DNA from: Baylisascaris procyonis
Lineage: Eukaryota; Nematoda; Chromadorea; Rhabditida; Ascarididae
Assembly: GCA_037389465.1 (NCBI GenBank)
Contig: JAZARR010000210.1
Coordinates: forward strand, 248,001-312,000
Length of the DNA: 64,000 nt
Direction of reading: 5' to 3'
Below, one piece after another: positions 1 to 11,459 of the stretch. Position 1 is the stretch's first letter; each line of letters begins with the position of its first letter. The notes beneath the pieces are model-generated. The model did not search any database, was not told the origin of the DNA, and saw nothing but the letters and a program-made list of their open reading frames with translations. The translations under genes and the position numbers were made by a program.

Positions 1-245
1 AGGTTCTATGAGATGTTTCAATGCATTTTCGAACAGCATTAAGTTTGCAGATAAAGGCTAATAGATATGTGGTCAAACCGGGAATCTTAAACGTTTTTAA
101 TATATTTTCTTATGAATAATTACACTTGCGATCATAATTTCCTAGGGCTTCTTTAAGAATAGCTCGTTAGGAGCTTTACAACACGCTTGAGGATGGCCAT
201 TGCTTCGTTTTAACACCACAGCCAGAGTAGTAGGCAGCTAGGATC

Positions 246-2568
246 CTAGATAGTTTCGACACATCGAATTTGAACGGCTACGTCACATGCGATGTGAACA
301 TTATCCATGCCTGTATCGTTTGCGCTATCAGCATCCACTAATTCAGCTCTTATCAATGCGCGAAATACAAGTGTTGCAAGTTCTGAACATTGAGCTCTGT
401 AGGAGCTCGTATGGATGTTTATTTGTCGCTTTACGAACAGCGAAGAATTCATGACGTAGAAGAAAGACATGGGAGTTATGAAGTGGTCAATAAATGTGGC
501 TGCAAATATTGCTAACATTTCAAGGGCGTATCCACAACGGTATACAAGCCTATATTTGTTATGTTTGATCTGTGACTGTTGCAGGGTGATTTGCATTCTG
601 CAACATGCACAAATGGCCGTTCCATTATCACAATTCCCAGCGCTTCTAAATATGGCTTTTTTCTTCAACATGGATTTACCATGGCTTTTCCCACTATGAA
701 CAAAGCGCAGTCAGACTGAAGCTAGGCATAAAAACATGATTGTAAACGATTCATTGCTGATGAACTATATTCAAACACTCTATGAGATTTTGCTTCCCTC
801 AGCCTAAGTTTTTGTTTTGCAAACTCTAGAAAGTCTGTGTTTTTGCCAAAACATCTTTGGTTTCAAAGAATTCGTTATTCGATAAGCTTTTAACATTCCA
901 AAGTGAGTCGCATATACCATGAATCGACCAACTATCATTGCCAACGGATACTTGATTTGTTCTTAGTGAGAGACGTTTATATGGAGGGCGTCATCCTAGG
1001 AATCCATTTCAACCAGGATTATTTTCTTTCGGCCATTACCAAAGTCTTGCTAACAAACCATCGCCGCCTGATTTTTATAGCGCTTAAGCCATCGTCTACA
1101 TTTCCAATTGTTACTATTTCGTCCCAGGTCATATCTGATCCTGAAAGCACAAGACTGAAGCAAACCAAATTACTTAGCATGACGCATAACTGCATGCGCA
1201 GTCTTGGAAGTTTCATCGTTTCGATCACACGAATTTCTGCTCTTTTCGAGGGAAATCCTGTCAAAGCCCATTTCCTTATCTCGTGTTGCTGATTCTGCAC
1301 CGATCGATCGATTCTGCATACGACTTTATACGGTCGGATGGAAAAAAAAACAGTTTTTTATGAATTAGAGTGATTGGGTCAGTTCAAATACAGACGCGTT
1401 ATCTCGCGTATTTCATTATTTGCTGAGAACGCACGCAGTCCATGAGTTTAGTGGGCATAATTGCAAAAGCGCGCATCGTCAATATTTATCAGATATACTT
1501 CTCAACTTATGAAGAAATGCTGATGCATAGGTGAGGCTCGGATCGAGTCGGTTTATTTCACCGACAGGTCATTAACGTTGACAGGTAACAAAATACATAA
1601 GACATATAGCGAGAAGTGCAATGATACAGCATACGTATATAAAATCATGTGCATTTTAGAAGACAAGGTTAGCACTTCTCAAGATGATGAATGAAAATAG
1701 CCGATGCTTTCAAAGAGGCGTACAGATTTTGCAGTTATTTGGATTGTGATCGGCTTGATTTGCTATGAAAATTTATTGCAATGATATGGGATTCATTTAT
1801 TGAATTGTTGTACTTGACTGCAATACAGTGTGCAACTCTTAAGGATATCACCTTTGCTTGTGCCATTGCAGAAGGAATTCTTATGCTTTTGCATTTTCTT
1901 GGAGAGGTTTTGTGGGATTTTTTTGTGAGAAAGAACGCACGAGATTTTTGATAGCCTGTATCATTGGTCGGAGTGATTTTTAATTAAAAAGTGTGCAGCT
2001 GAATGCGAATAACTGTAAGGAAGAGATAATAGTAGGGTGAATAGAAGTGGGCAAAATTTGATCGTGTAAGTTTGAAGTTCGTTACTTCATTGTTAAAAAG
2101 GTGACTGTTCTAGTTAGATCAGCAATCGATTGATGGTATTTTCATTATGTTCAAGCGAAATGACATACTTGATTTGGTTGATTTAATTTGTTCAGTAATG
2201 AAATTAGTAGAGCGTACTTGCTTCTATCTGTATTTGCGTCACTTTTTTGTTGCATAATTTGATAAGAGTTATACTCCCTATGTAGATGAATTTCAGCACT
2301 CTATCATCCTAGAAACGTGCACTGAAAATCAGTAGAGGTGTTTGCGCTTACCAGTTTTAAGATGTGATGTTTGTTTTTTTTTTTTTGATTTTGTAATGTT
2401 TAGATCCCAGCGTTCCTTTTTTCCCTTCTTCCTCTTTTCTTCAAAATTTTTGATCGTTTTTCGAGATTTGGTTTGCCCAATTTCCATATAGCCCCTCTTC
2501 CCATCGCAGGTAAAATTTAAATCACCCATTGTTTCGTTAATTAAGGTAGTCCATTTTTTGAGTGGCAC
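246..2568 (-). CDS. doubtful minus-strand gene (up to three exons)
   Basis: I do not recognise this. Read on the minus strand there are three candidate coding pieces. The first (2568 down to 2352) is Lys/Arg-rich and ends at a good donor (CTG|GTAAGC). The second (1288 down to 1040) is 83 codons after an AG and ends TTG|GTAATG; it contains a WDEIV segment and a KIRRRW motif. The third is an open frame from 671 to 246 (141 codons) ending in TAG, with an internal possible acceptor at about 402 (CTCCTACAG). Phases do not join cleanly in the versions I tried, so the pieces may be unrelated or chance. The first piece lies over a poly-T stretch of the + strand, which by itself yields lysine codons. 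No domain is identifiable. Confidence 0.2.
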
Positions 2569-2986
2569 TTACAAACGATATTTCACATCCATTTGTTTAT
2601 TTAATTATTTCAATATTCCGAACAAAACTTTATATGCTATGTGAAATTCATGTTTGCGTTCAAGCCCTCGATTAAACGATATTGTTTGCTGATTTTTCGG
2701 CTCGTCAACTTCATGTCTTGAATATATCCGGAAGTGTCATATAGGTCTCCCTTGGTTTCTCCACAAATACTATCTTTTATATAATTCTGCTTCATGAGTT
2801 AATCTTATTTAAGTATGAGGTGATTGGCTGTCTGTTAAAATCCGTTCGGCTTTCAGCATTTTTTTGTCGTTTATCACTTTCCTTTCTTTGTTTTATAAAT
2901 ATTATAGTACCCCATGCTGCTTTGAAATGCAATTGTAAGTTATTTTTGAAGTTGTAAATTATAGTGACTTTCCGTAGTATTTGCAG

Positions 2987-3136
2987 CGTCACTTATCGCG
3001 CGGCAGGCGTAAGAAGCGGCAGATGCGCGGAGGCGTTGGGACAGGGGCAGGCGCGAGGCCTAAACGTCACCAACTTCTTGCGCCAATCTCCGCCAATGCC
3101 CGAACTCATCCCACAATAACGGCCAAGCAAAATCAG
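2987..3136 (+). CDS. candidate isolated GC-rich basic exon, unknown gene
   Basis: This 150-bp block is much richer in G+C than its surroundings. It is open for exactly 50 codons between a consensus nematode acceptor (GTATTTGCAG) and a donor (AATCAG|GTTGGT), phase 0 at both ends. The peptide starts with a strongly basic stretch (RGRRKKRQMRGG), then a Gly/Ala segment and an ARPKRH motif, as in nuclear or RNA-binding proteins. I could not find partner exons with certainty within 10 kb on either side. It may belong to a gene that begins upstream of the window, or be a far 5' exon of the F-box gene. I do not recognise the protein. Alternatives are a GC-rich regulatory island or a chance open frame. 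Confidence 0.38.
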
Positions 3137-6100
3137 GTTGGTTGCCTAATTCCGTTTCTTCTATCAATTTTTACAATTTTTCAAACAGCTTTCCTGGCTT
3201 TTAGCCGGGATTCTATGGCAGATTTGAAGGTTACTTATTTGTGACGACATCACATATGTTTTAGGCGTAATGGCCGCCACAAGTTGACAGCATCTTGTTC
3301 GATCAGTTTGAAGGAAGTTCTAGCAAAAATGAACATTTTATAGAGGGTTTATAAAATTATGAAGGCTAATTCTCCACAGTTACTTAGTTCTTGGCAACTT
3401 ATGAAAGTGGTTATTCAAATGAAGGAATTGCAAATGCGTTTATCGTGTCAGCCCATCTGGCGCGTTTTTCTATTCGTCTGAGATTCTGATAGTGCGTTAA
3501 CCTTACAAATTTAAAAGCGTATGTTTCTGTTGCAAAACGATGGAATAATTTTTTTCGGCAGGAATAATGATGTGGTGATTCCCCGAAAATGGATGAGTCA
3601 TACCGAGAGGGACTTTTCAAAAAATTTTTTGTTTGGTAACAACTGAGCAAAGCAAAAGCCTATTGAGATCAGCTTTTCATCCGTCCGTCTATTCGCGCTT
3701 TGAAGCGTTTCTTGACTCATTTACGATCGCTTATTTTGCTCATTTGAGCGACTACAGATGCAAGAGAGATTTTTACTGGTATGGTTGAAGTGAGGATTAC
3801 TCTAATATTCGTTATGTTTGGGTCTAGCATCCTTTACTTTCACTCGCCTTATTTAAATGCCGCTGCATTGCGTTTGAGGGATGAAGTTAAACTGATTCGT
3901 ATTTTGTTTTGAAGTGGTTTAAATCAAAGGGCAAGCAAATATCGAAATGGTTTGATTCATATTTTGATGTGAGCAGCAATGGACAAAATATGAAAATAAC
4001 TTCGCGCGCACATTCCCTTCTAGCTTTTATTAGAATCTTCTCCGATTCGTTGGAAAATTTCTAAACTTTATGAGTTTTCAAGCCCCCAACGCTACTGGGG
4101 TTTTCAACATTCAAATGTTACGCTTAGTTTATAAACAAATAGCGTCCATAATCTCGTCAGGACCAGTTATTGTCCACTTATGAATAGATGCTCCTATGAA
4201 AAACTTCCACATTCTCAAAAGTATACTTTGGAGGAAAATAGGAATTAAAGCTCTGGTTGGACACCGGTCGAATTATTTCCGTGATGAAATCTATCCGACA
4301 GGGATTCTGCAGAATTGTTGCAGATAAGGGGATTGATTTTTCTAATATTCTAGCTCTAATTGTTGCATGAACAAACAACATTAAAGCTTATCATTCGCAT
4401 ACCCAATGTATTCTCACTACTTGTGGGATGTGTATTTGCTGTGTACGGTGAAGGAGAGGCTATTTGCTTATATTAGTTGCAGAAAAATTATGCGTAAACA
4501 GATTTGGTACATTCGGTCTATTGGCTCTATATTCAGTGCAAAAGCTGATAACCGCCTTTGATAGTCATTGTCTTTGGTCTACACCATCAAATGTATCATA
4601 TACCTTTAAAATTTGTTTCGCTTACCTTCATATGACGCTCGGTCCTCAAGACGTGAACGTCGACTTTGTCTACGACACAATCACGTCAAGCTTGTATGCC
4701 ATACAAATATTGCAAGAAAAGCAATCTAGTGCTAAGTGCATCAGTGGCGTGAACAGTTCCGGCAAAAATGTTTCTTGGAGAAAGTATCTTAATGATCTAG
4801 TTCACGAGGCACCCTAACCTGAACGTTTTGCGGCATAAATGTTTTGCATTTTGATGCGCTTCAATGTAAGTCTCTAACCGACGTCACATCGAGAGTGTCT
4901 TAAAATTGGAAACTGCTCTCATGTCACAGATGTTGAGAGTTTGGAGTATAGCAGTGATACTATCTCCTGCATATGTCGCCTCACGAGAAATACGGCATAA
5001 ATATCGAGGGACTGGTGCATTTTGCACCTTCAGTAGAAGAAACTTCTAAAAATGTAAATCCGCAAATAGAAAGAAAAACGAATGGAATTGTTTAGATATG
5101 TAGAGAGAAGAAAAGATTAAGGAGCAAATTAGAAAGAAGAAAGAGTATCATTAGATGGAATGAGAACTATCCGTCAAGGGCATAGATTAGGTGAAAAAAA
5201 GAAAGGCTGTAATTGGAGAAAGCCAAAGTTAGCCTTCTTTGTCGTATGGCAGTTTACTAAGAGCATATTAGAAGTCGATAGTCTATCTGCTTTATGAGAA
5301 TAGGAATCGGCACTTTCTTACCGAGCACAAATTTCTGCGATACATAGCCAATCATCTCTGCATGCAGCCTCCTATGTATTGATGTGCACTAATTAATGAA
5401 CACGTGAGAGAGTGTTGCTAAAGTGGAGAGGGGAATGGGAATAAGAGGTAAAGAATTGTTTCGCTAAAATTGACTATCCAAGTGACAAAACTCTTATGTC
5501 GATGTCGATGAGCCATCAAGCTGCCTATATTTGTGCCGATTAGATCATATGTTAGCCTTCGTTTAGACGGTCGTCGATCACGTTTGCCTCGCCAACGAGC
5601 TCACATTTATACGTCGAGAGGAGATGGGGAACTAGAGAGAGGAAAGCAAAGATAAAGAAAGAAAGGAATGAGAATTTCTCTTGTTTGGAAGTTTTCTTCA
5701 TTTTGAATGTCCCATTTAGTGTTCTTTTTTCTTAATTTTTGTTATGGTGATTACTTTTGGGTTGTCTTATAAAGGTTCCACCTTCCCCTAGTAAGCTAGC
5801 TGACGACCTCGATAAGGATTGTGTGAAAAGTTCTGCGAATAATTATCGAAAACTTTAGAAGGGAGGAAACTTTACTAATGAATGTCAAGCTTTATTAGTT
5901 TATCAGTTTTGTTCAAGGGACGATAACACTTTGATTTTACTTTCCTCTGTCTCCTTGGATAACGCCAGATGTCACTTCCACTATGTGATTGGACCATTTG
6001 GTATCTCACTATGACTAAGTGATCACTATAAGGTCAATCGACGCATGGATCCCATCCTTTTATTATTAAAATGCCTCTCTTAAATATTATCATTACAATT

Positions 6101-7564
6101 ATAAGAGCACCTCACGTTTTTTGAGTGCTACGATAAAATTGCTAATGACAAAAGAGTTTGGTTTGGTACTCGCAGCCGTCGAGCCGGTTTTTAATACTTC
6201 AGTTTGCCTTAATCACACTATGCCTCTCTTTAATGTGCACTTTTCGTTTTCGTTCAATGTTGAGCTAAAAAATTCCACCAGCACGTTTTCAAGTGACGCT
6301 TTCGTCGGCACATCTTTTTTTAAATTGATATGTCCCATGGCTTATCGTAGCAGGCAACTATCTTCAGTGAATTGCCGCAGCACAATCAGCCAGAAACATG
6401 TTCCTTCCCATTGCTCGACATCTCGTTCAAAACCGTTGTTAATGTTGCGATATCACCTTAAGTGGTAATGGTAACCATTACAAGACAGTTCAAGAATGTG
6501 AGGAAAGGCGGCAGATTTTTAAGAGCTGTGGTTATAAATCGGGCAAGAGCGGTGATCAGACGAAATTTGATGTGATTACTTCCGAAGTGTTTCCGTCTAA
6601 AATTCAAGAAATGAATCTTTTCGTTGAATGGATTTCAAATCTTCCCCGGATACAAAGCCAGAATCGATTGCGGCTAACGACTGCAAATTTTGGACGAGTT
6701 CCAACTCGCCTGCAGTCTGAGGGTCCACATATGTAAGGCCAGGGGCGAAAGTTTCTAAATGCCTCGTAACGTCAAACTAATATGATGTTGAGGAAGAGGT
6801 ACATAGTAGCCATATTTCTCATCTTACTATGATTCCCTTTCCACTTTACTTTGCTTCTGCTTGTTTATAGTCTTGGCGCTTTTTATATCAAAATTTTCAT
6901 GAAAATCACAAGTGTAATACTCTGAAGATATAGTCATGACAGGGGTAACCCGTTCAGCGGATCGCGGTTAAACACACGGACTACACTATCACTGGCTATC
7001 GTGGCATAAGGTTGCGGAGATCTGCAGGCTAAAGGGATCACGGAGGGAGAGGAGGATGGTGGGAATGGCATGCAGTATCTAATGTGGCAGGTAATCCACG
7101 GGAGCCCTTGTACGTCCCCACCCTTAAAGGTATTCCTTCGCCAAATTCAGTAGAAATTCCAATGCGTTGGTGTAAGATGAATGTGGAAAGAGCAAGTTAT
7201 CGCGAAGGAATTTGCATAAGCAGCCTATTCGACATTAAGTAGAAGCACGCATGGAAGCGTTGTGAAAGCGCGTCATAAATGTGCGGGTTGTGCGGTCGAT
7301 CAGCTGTTTGCCTAGGCAGACAGGTAGGCAACAGTAGACGGGTGATTGCGTTCTCAATGCTTCTCTTCTTCTCATCTGCTCGTTCCTCTCAGTGATACTT
7401 CATTTGAGCGGTTTTGTCGAACATCCTTGTCCTATCCGCGATCTCACTATCGTTTCTCTTTTGTTTACCACACTTCGTTTAGGAGTCTCTCAATCGGTCG
7501 TTTTCAAGTGATCAGCACAGTTTTTTCCTTCTGTGTTCTTGCATATGCAACGACATAGAAGGAA

Positions 7565-7822
7565 AAAATTCTTATCTCGATGATTTGCGTATTCATAAGC
7601 ACATTCTGGCAATTTGGACTCCATACGTACGTAATTAATTTTGTCTATCGACGTTAGTTTCATCTCGCAAATGGGCAACAAATTACCGATGAAATTTGAT
7701 ATGTGCAAAAAATTCATTTTGGATTCGTAACCTCGATGTGGCTCATTGCTTATTCTCTGAATTGTTCGCAGCTACAACGCTATAAAATTCTTGTCTCGAT
7801 GATTTGCCTATTCATAAACACA
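7565..7822 (+). repeat. imperfect 39-bp direct repeat
   Basis: Two copies, 7565-7603 and 7784-7822, differ at three positions and share the core CTCGATGATTTGC followed by TATTCATAA. The starts are 219 bp apart. Similarity to the left of each copy is weaker (GCAACGACATAG versus GCTACAACGCTAT), which suggests an older, decaying duplication of a slightly longer unit. No terminal repeats or coding content are visible. Confidence 0.7.
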
Positions 7823-10117
7823 GCGCTCAGATTTGTTTCATGATCAATTGTGTACAAAAGAATTTTTATTTTTTGCTACCTTCAGAATATACCATTTTCA
7901 AAGGGGAATATTTACATATATTACCAGATTTCTTGTACTTCCTTTTTAATATGTGGGTAGCTGGCTGAGCTTGTTTTTATGCTTATTTTTACGATGCATA
8001 ACTTTTGTATTTGCTCTCTAGTATGCATTATATGCTTTGATTGAATGTTTACCTTGTTGGATTTTTATGATGGAGAGTAGCTGGGGAACTTTGAGAGCCG
8101 TACAATGTTGACAGCTTTCATCTTATCATTTTCATCAAGAAGAACGTTGTTTCGATATATTATTTGGTGTTCGAATGACTCCACTGTGCAGTCGTTTTCC
8201 GTTCCTACACTAAGCTTTGCCAATTTTGCTTCATTTTTGGACATGACATAATAACCTTAACCCAGCGATCACCGACCTTCGGTTTTATGGCTCAGATGTA
8301 ATCAACTATGATACTTGTTTGCTCGAAATCAACTGCAATGAAACTCAGTGGCTGTGCGCGCATATCTGCAGGAATTTCGCTTAAAAAATGAGTTCTGTGA
8401 CCACTGGCCTAGGCTCCCAAACATATTTCGAAAGTTCGGTTAATTGAAGCTCTTGGATTTGACGCACCTGGTATTCACTGTTGTTGATCGCAAAATGTGT
8501 GCGTTGACCTCCCTGACCTCGGTCCAGGGACGGCTTTGTGCCCATAGACCTTTCCACTCCAGTCCCTTTAGAGAGAACCTATGATAAATAAGTAGATTAC
8601 CTGACTCCCTGATTTTATGTTATTATCTTTTTAGAAGTGCTCATATGGCCAGCTAATTTCTACCGCGACACCTCGAGAGTGGTCTTCGAATGTTCTGAAA
8701 ATCTAAACAGTTTTCAGCATCTTTTCTAAGGTCTAAAGTTTGGAATTCTAGGTCTCTTGGCAGTGCACTTATTAGTTATCTTTATAAAAGTGCTCATAAG
8801 CACGTTTTTCAAGCGCTTTCAGCTCCTCTGCAAGAACTTACATTATCGGTTGGATTGTAGAGTAGTTGATTATTCGTTGTGCATTGCCTTGGATATTTCT
8901 TCGAAGAAATGCGAATTTCTTTATTGTCACCTCTCTTCGACGATTTCAATAAGCTGGCATTTTAATGATGACAGCTTTCAACTTGTTGAGACACATGCTT
9001 GTTGAGACTAAAATAGTCTGATGTAATATCTTCTGGATTGGAGAAATATGTACATAAAGGGACGGATTGATTGCATCTCTGATTTTATGCTTTTATTTGC
9101 GATATGCAGCTGCATTAAGCGGAACTCCAATTCCCTGCAATTGTGCTGTGTGAATAATCTCTCTGTGGTGATGAAGAAGTTTAGCTTTTATCGTTTAGGC
9201 AAGATGTGGATTGATGAACTGGTTGCAGTTTTTGCGTGGATCTGTTCTCCATGAAGGAGTCAACTTTCGCATTGATCTTACCAAAGACCTCGTGTAGTTA
9301 ACGCTACACAGTAAGCCCCAGTATTTTCCATTAGAATGTGTATTGCCCTACAGGAAAGGATAAATGAAATTACCCAGACCTGGCTGAAGTGATCCCGCCT
9401 CTCCAAAGCCGCACTTCGTTTTGGGGTTGCACATGAGGCAGTTTTCCTCTAAATTCTTAGCCGATTGTGGCCTAGCTACATAAAATTGTGATGGAGTTAG
9501 AAAAATAATACTATTTTCCTCTTGCTTGTTCTCTTCCTTGGAAGTCATTGTTAGATCCTTTATTCCTTCAGCCGAAGCAGTTCCATGATAATGGTGAAGC
9601 GTTGAAAGACTCCGCAGGATTCAACACGATACATTTCACAGTTGCTTCTCTCTCCGTTCTTCTCTCGTTCTTTGCTCCTTTCGCCAAAATAACCCAGTTA
9701 TCCAGATTATCTTTTTAACTTTCAAAATGGATGACACGTTTGTCGGAGCACGTGTGTTGTATGTCAGCATAACGCTGAAACTGAAAATAGGGGAAAAAAT
9801 GGAAGAAGCAATGCATAGAACTGTTCGCTTGGGTAGGTGAATGGCAGCTGTATCCTTTGATGGAACGACAATTCAGTCTGAAGCGATTTGAAATTGACCA
9901 CTTACTGTCTTATTTGACTCTACTACAACAAGTCAAAAAATCTTTTGCTAGGCTGTCCGGTATTTTCCGTCGTTTATGGCAAAACGCAGGAATTGCGCGT
10001 GTTTGAAGCTTCGGAGGTAAAAACTCTTGTGCACTCTCATCCAAATGATGATCAATAAGGTATCTGTTTTTATGTTGACGATTCTTATGCGCTTTCACAA
10101 GCTTATATTTGCAAAAT

Positions 10118-10633
10118 TTGTAATGAATGTAGGTGATTACGTCTATCCTTCTTTTACTTCCCCTCAGCCAAACATCGAAACGTGGCGGCTGTAAGGTACA
10201 GTGCGATCTGACTCCCTTTGTTTATCATCATTCAATCTCGCCTGTCAACTTCAGCAGATGTTATATACTTTCACAAATGGCAAAGTATTTGCCTACATTT
10301 TATGAACAATCGAGTTATATTTATTTAATTCATTTATGAACGTATGTTTTAAAGTATTATATTCGAATAGTTTACGTCTTTGTTGAATGATTTGCATAGA
10401 TCATTTAATATGTGACTGTGTTGTTCCATGTTTTGATCGCCTTTGAGAGCGCATGAGACTGGTTGATTCGACGAATGGAATTGCAACAGCGTATATCATA
10501 TTCGTATCTCTGTGTTGCTTCTTCACTCGCTTTTTGAAATGGGTATATTTGTCAGAATATTATCAATAGTCATCATTGTAATGAATGTAGGTGATTACGT
10601 CTATCCTTCTTTTACTTCCCCTCAGCCAAACAT
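10118..10633 (+). repeat. perfect 58-bp direct repeat, 458 bp apart
   Basis: 10118-10175 and 10576-10633 are identical over 58 bp and then diverge abruptly on both sides. Each copy ends in a pyrimidine tract leading to CCCCTCAG, which resembles a 3' splice site. The first copy is followed 20-30 bp later by a consensus donor (GTAAG|GTACAG). The identity implies a recent copy event or a shared functional element; the sequence between the copies is unrelated AT-rich DNA. Confidence 0.85.
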
Positions 10634-11100
10634 TATCGGATTGCAATTTACTAGAGAGATTTTATTTCATTTCATGTTTATGAAACTGTAATTCTTGCAA
10701 GTTGAGATGGTAGTTAGGTGAGGTGTTGCTTTACATGGAGGAAGACAGGTCTCGAAGTGGTTCATGTCATGGCGTTATTTCGCAAAATGTAAATTTTTCG
10801 CTGCTTCGCATTGCATTAATGTAATCAGAAAACGTTCTAATGTTTGTAGGCAGTCGTTTTGCTGTTTTAATATCAGTAACTCCGCAAATCATAAAGCAAG
10901 AATTTTATTTAGACTGCACAGCTAAAGCTACAATTGAGCGTCCATGCATTTCAACTCTTTTACAATCCCATTCTCATTAATAACCTGACTGCTATGGGGC
11001 TTATCGGCTTTTTTTGCTTTTACTGGGTTTCACCAAATATAGTCGTTCCAATGACTACATTTGCAGTTGCCTGGAATTAGAAACCAAAAGTTTTCGTGAA

Positions 11101-11130
11101 GGGGGAGGGAGAGGGAGGAGGAGGGAGGGA
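11101..11130 (+). repeat. purine-only G-rich tract
   Basis: Thirty consecutive purines with repeated runs of three or more G, able in principle to form a G-quadruplex on the + strand. It lies in non-coding DNA, and a short overlapping open frame is translated as Gly/Arg-rich because of this tract. Confidence 0.75.
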
Positions 11131-11425
11131 ACGAGGAACGGCAAGAGAACACAGTGGTCACAACCGCAGTTTGTGGAATTCTATCCCACTTGGTCCATAA
11201 TTAGATGTTATGTTTGTGAAGATTTGTTACCCCTGGGAGCGATCCTCAAGGAATCATTGCAAAGTGCAGCAGTTTTTATCATATCAGATAAACGGCGACA
11301 GAGACCGTTGTCACGGATCATCGCTGCGAAGTAAGCTTGGCAAACCGGCGACTGGGCGTGTGCGTAGTTGTTTCGTTCAAGGCATACTTAAGCAATATAT
11401 GCAACCGCTGAGCACTTTTTTGGAT

Positions 11426-11459
11426 GGGAGGGGGGTGGGGGAGAGGGGAAGGGGCTGGG
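11426..11459 (+). repeat. potential G-quadruplex tract
   Basis: Six runs of three to six G separated by one or two bases (A, T or CT). This meets the usual pattern for an intramolecular G-quadruplex. It lies in non-coding sequence 5 kb upstream of the first possible F-box gene exon. The pattern is seen directly; folding is inferred. Confidence 0.75.

Noticed and set aside
903..1292. 129-codon + strand frame
   Set aside because: No splice support or recognisable composition; it lies opposite a minus-strand segment with better exon-like borders.
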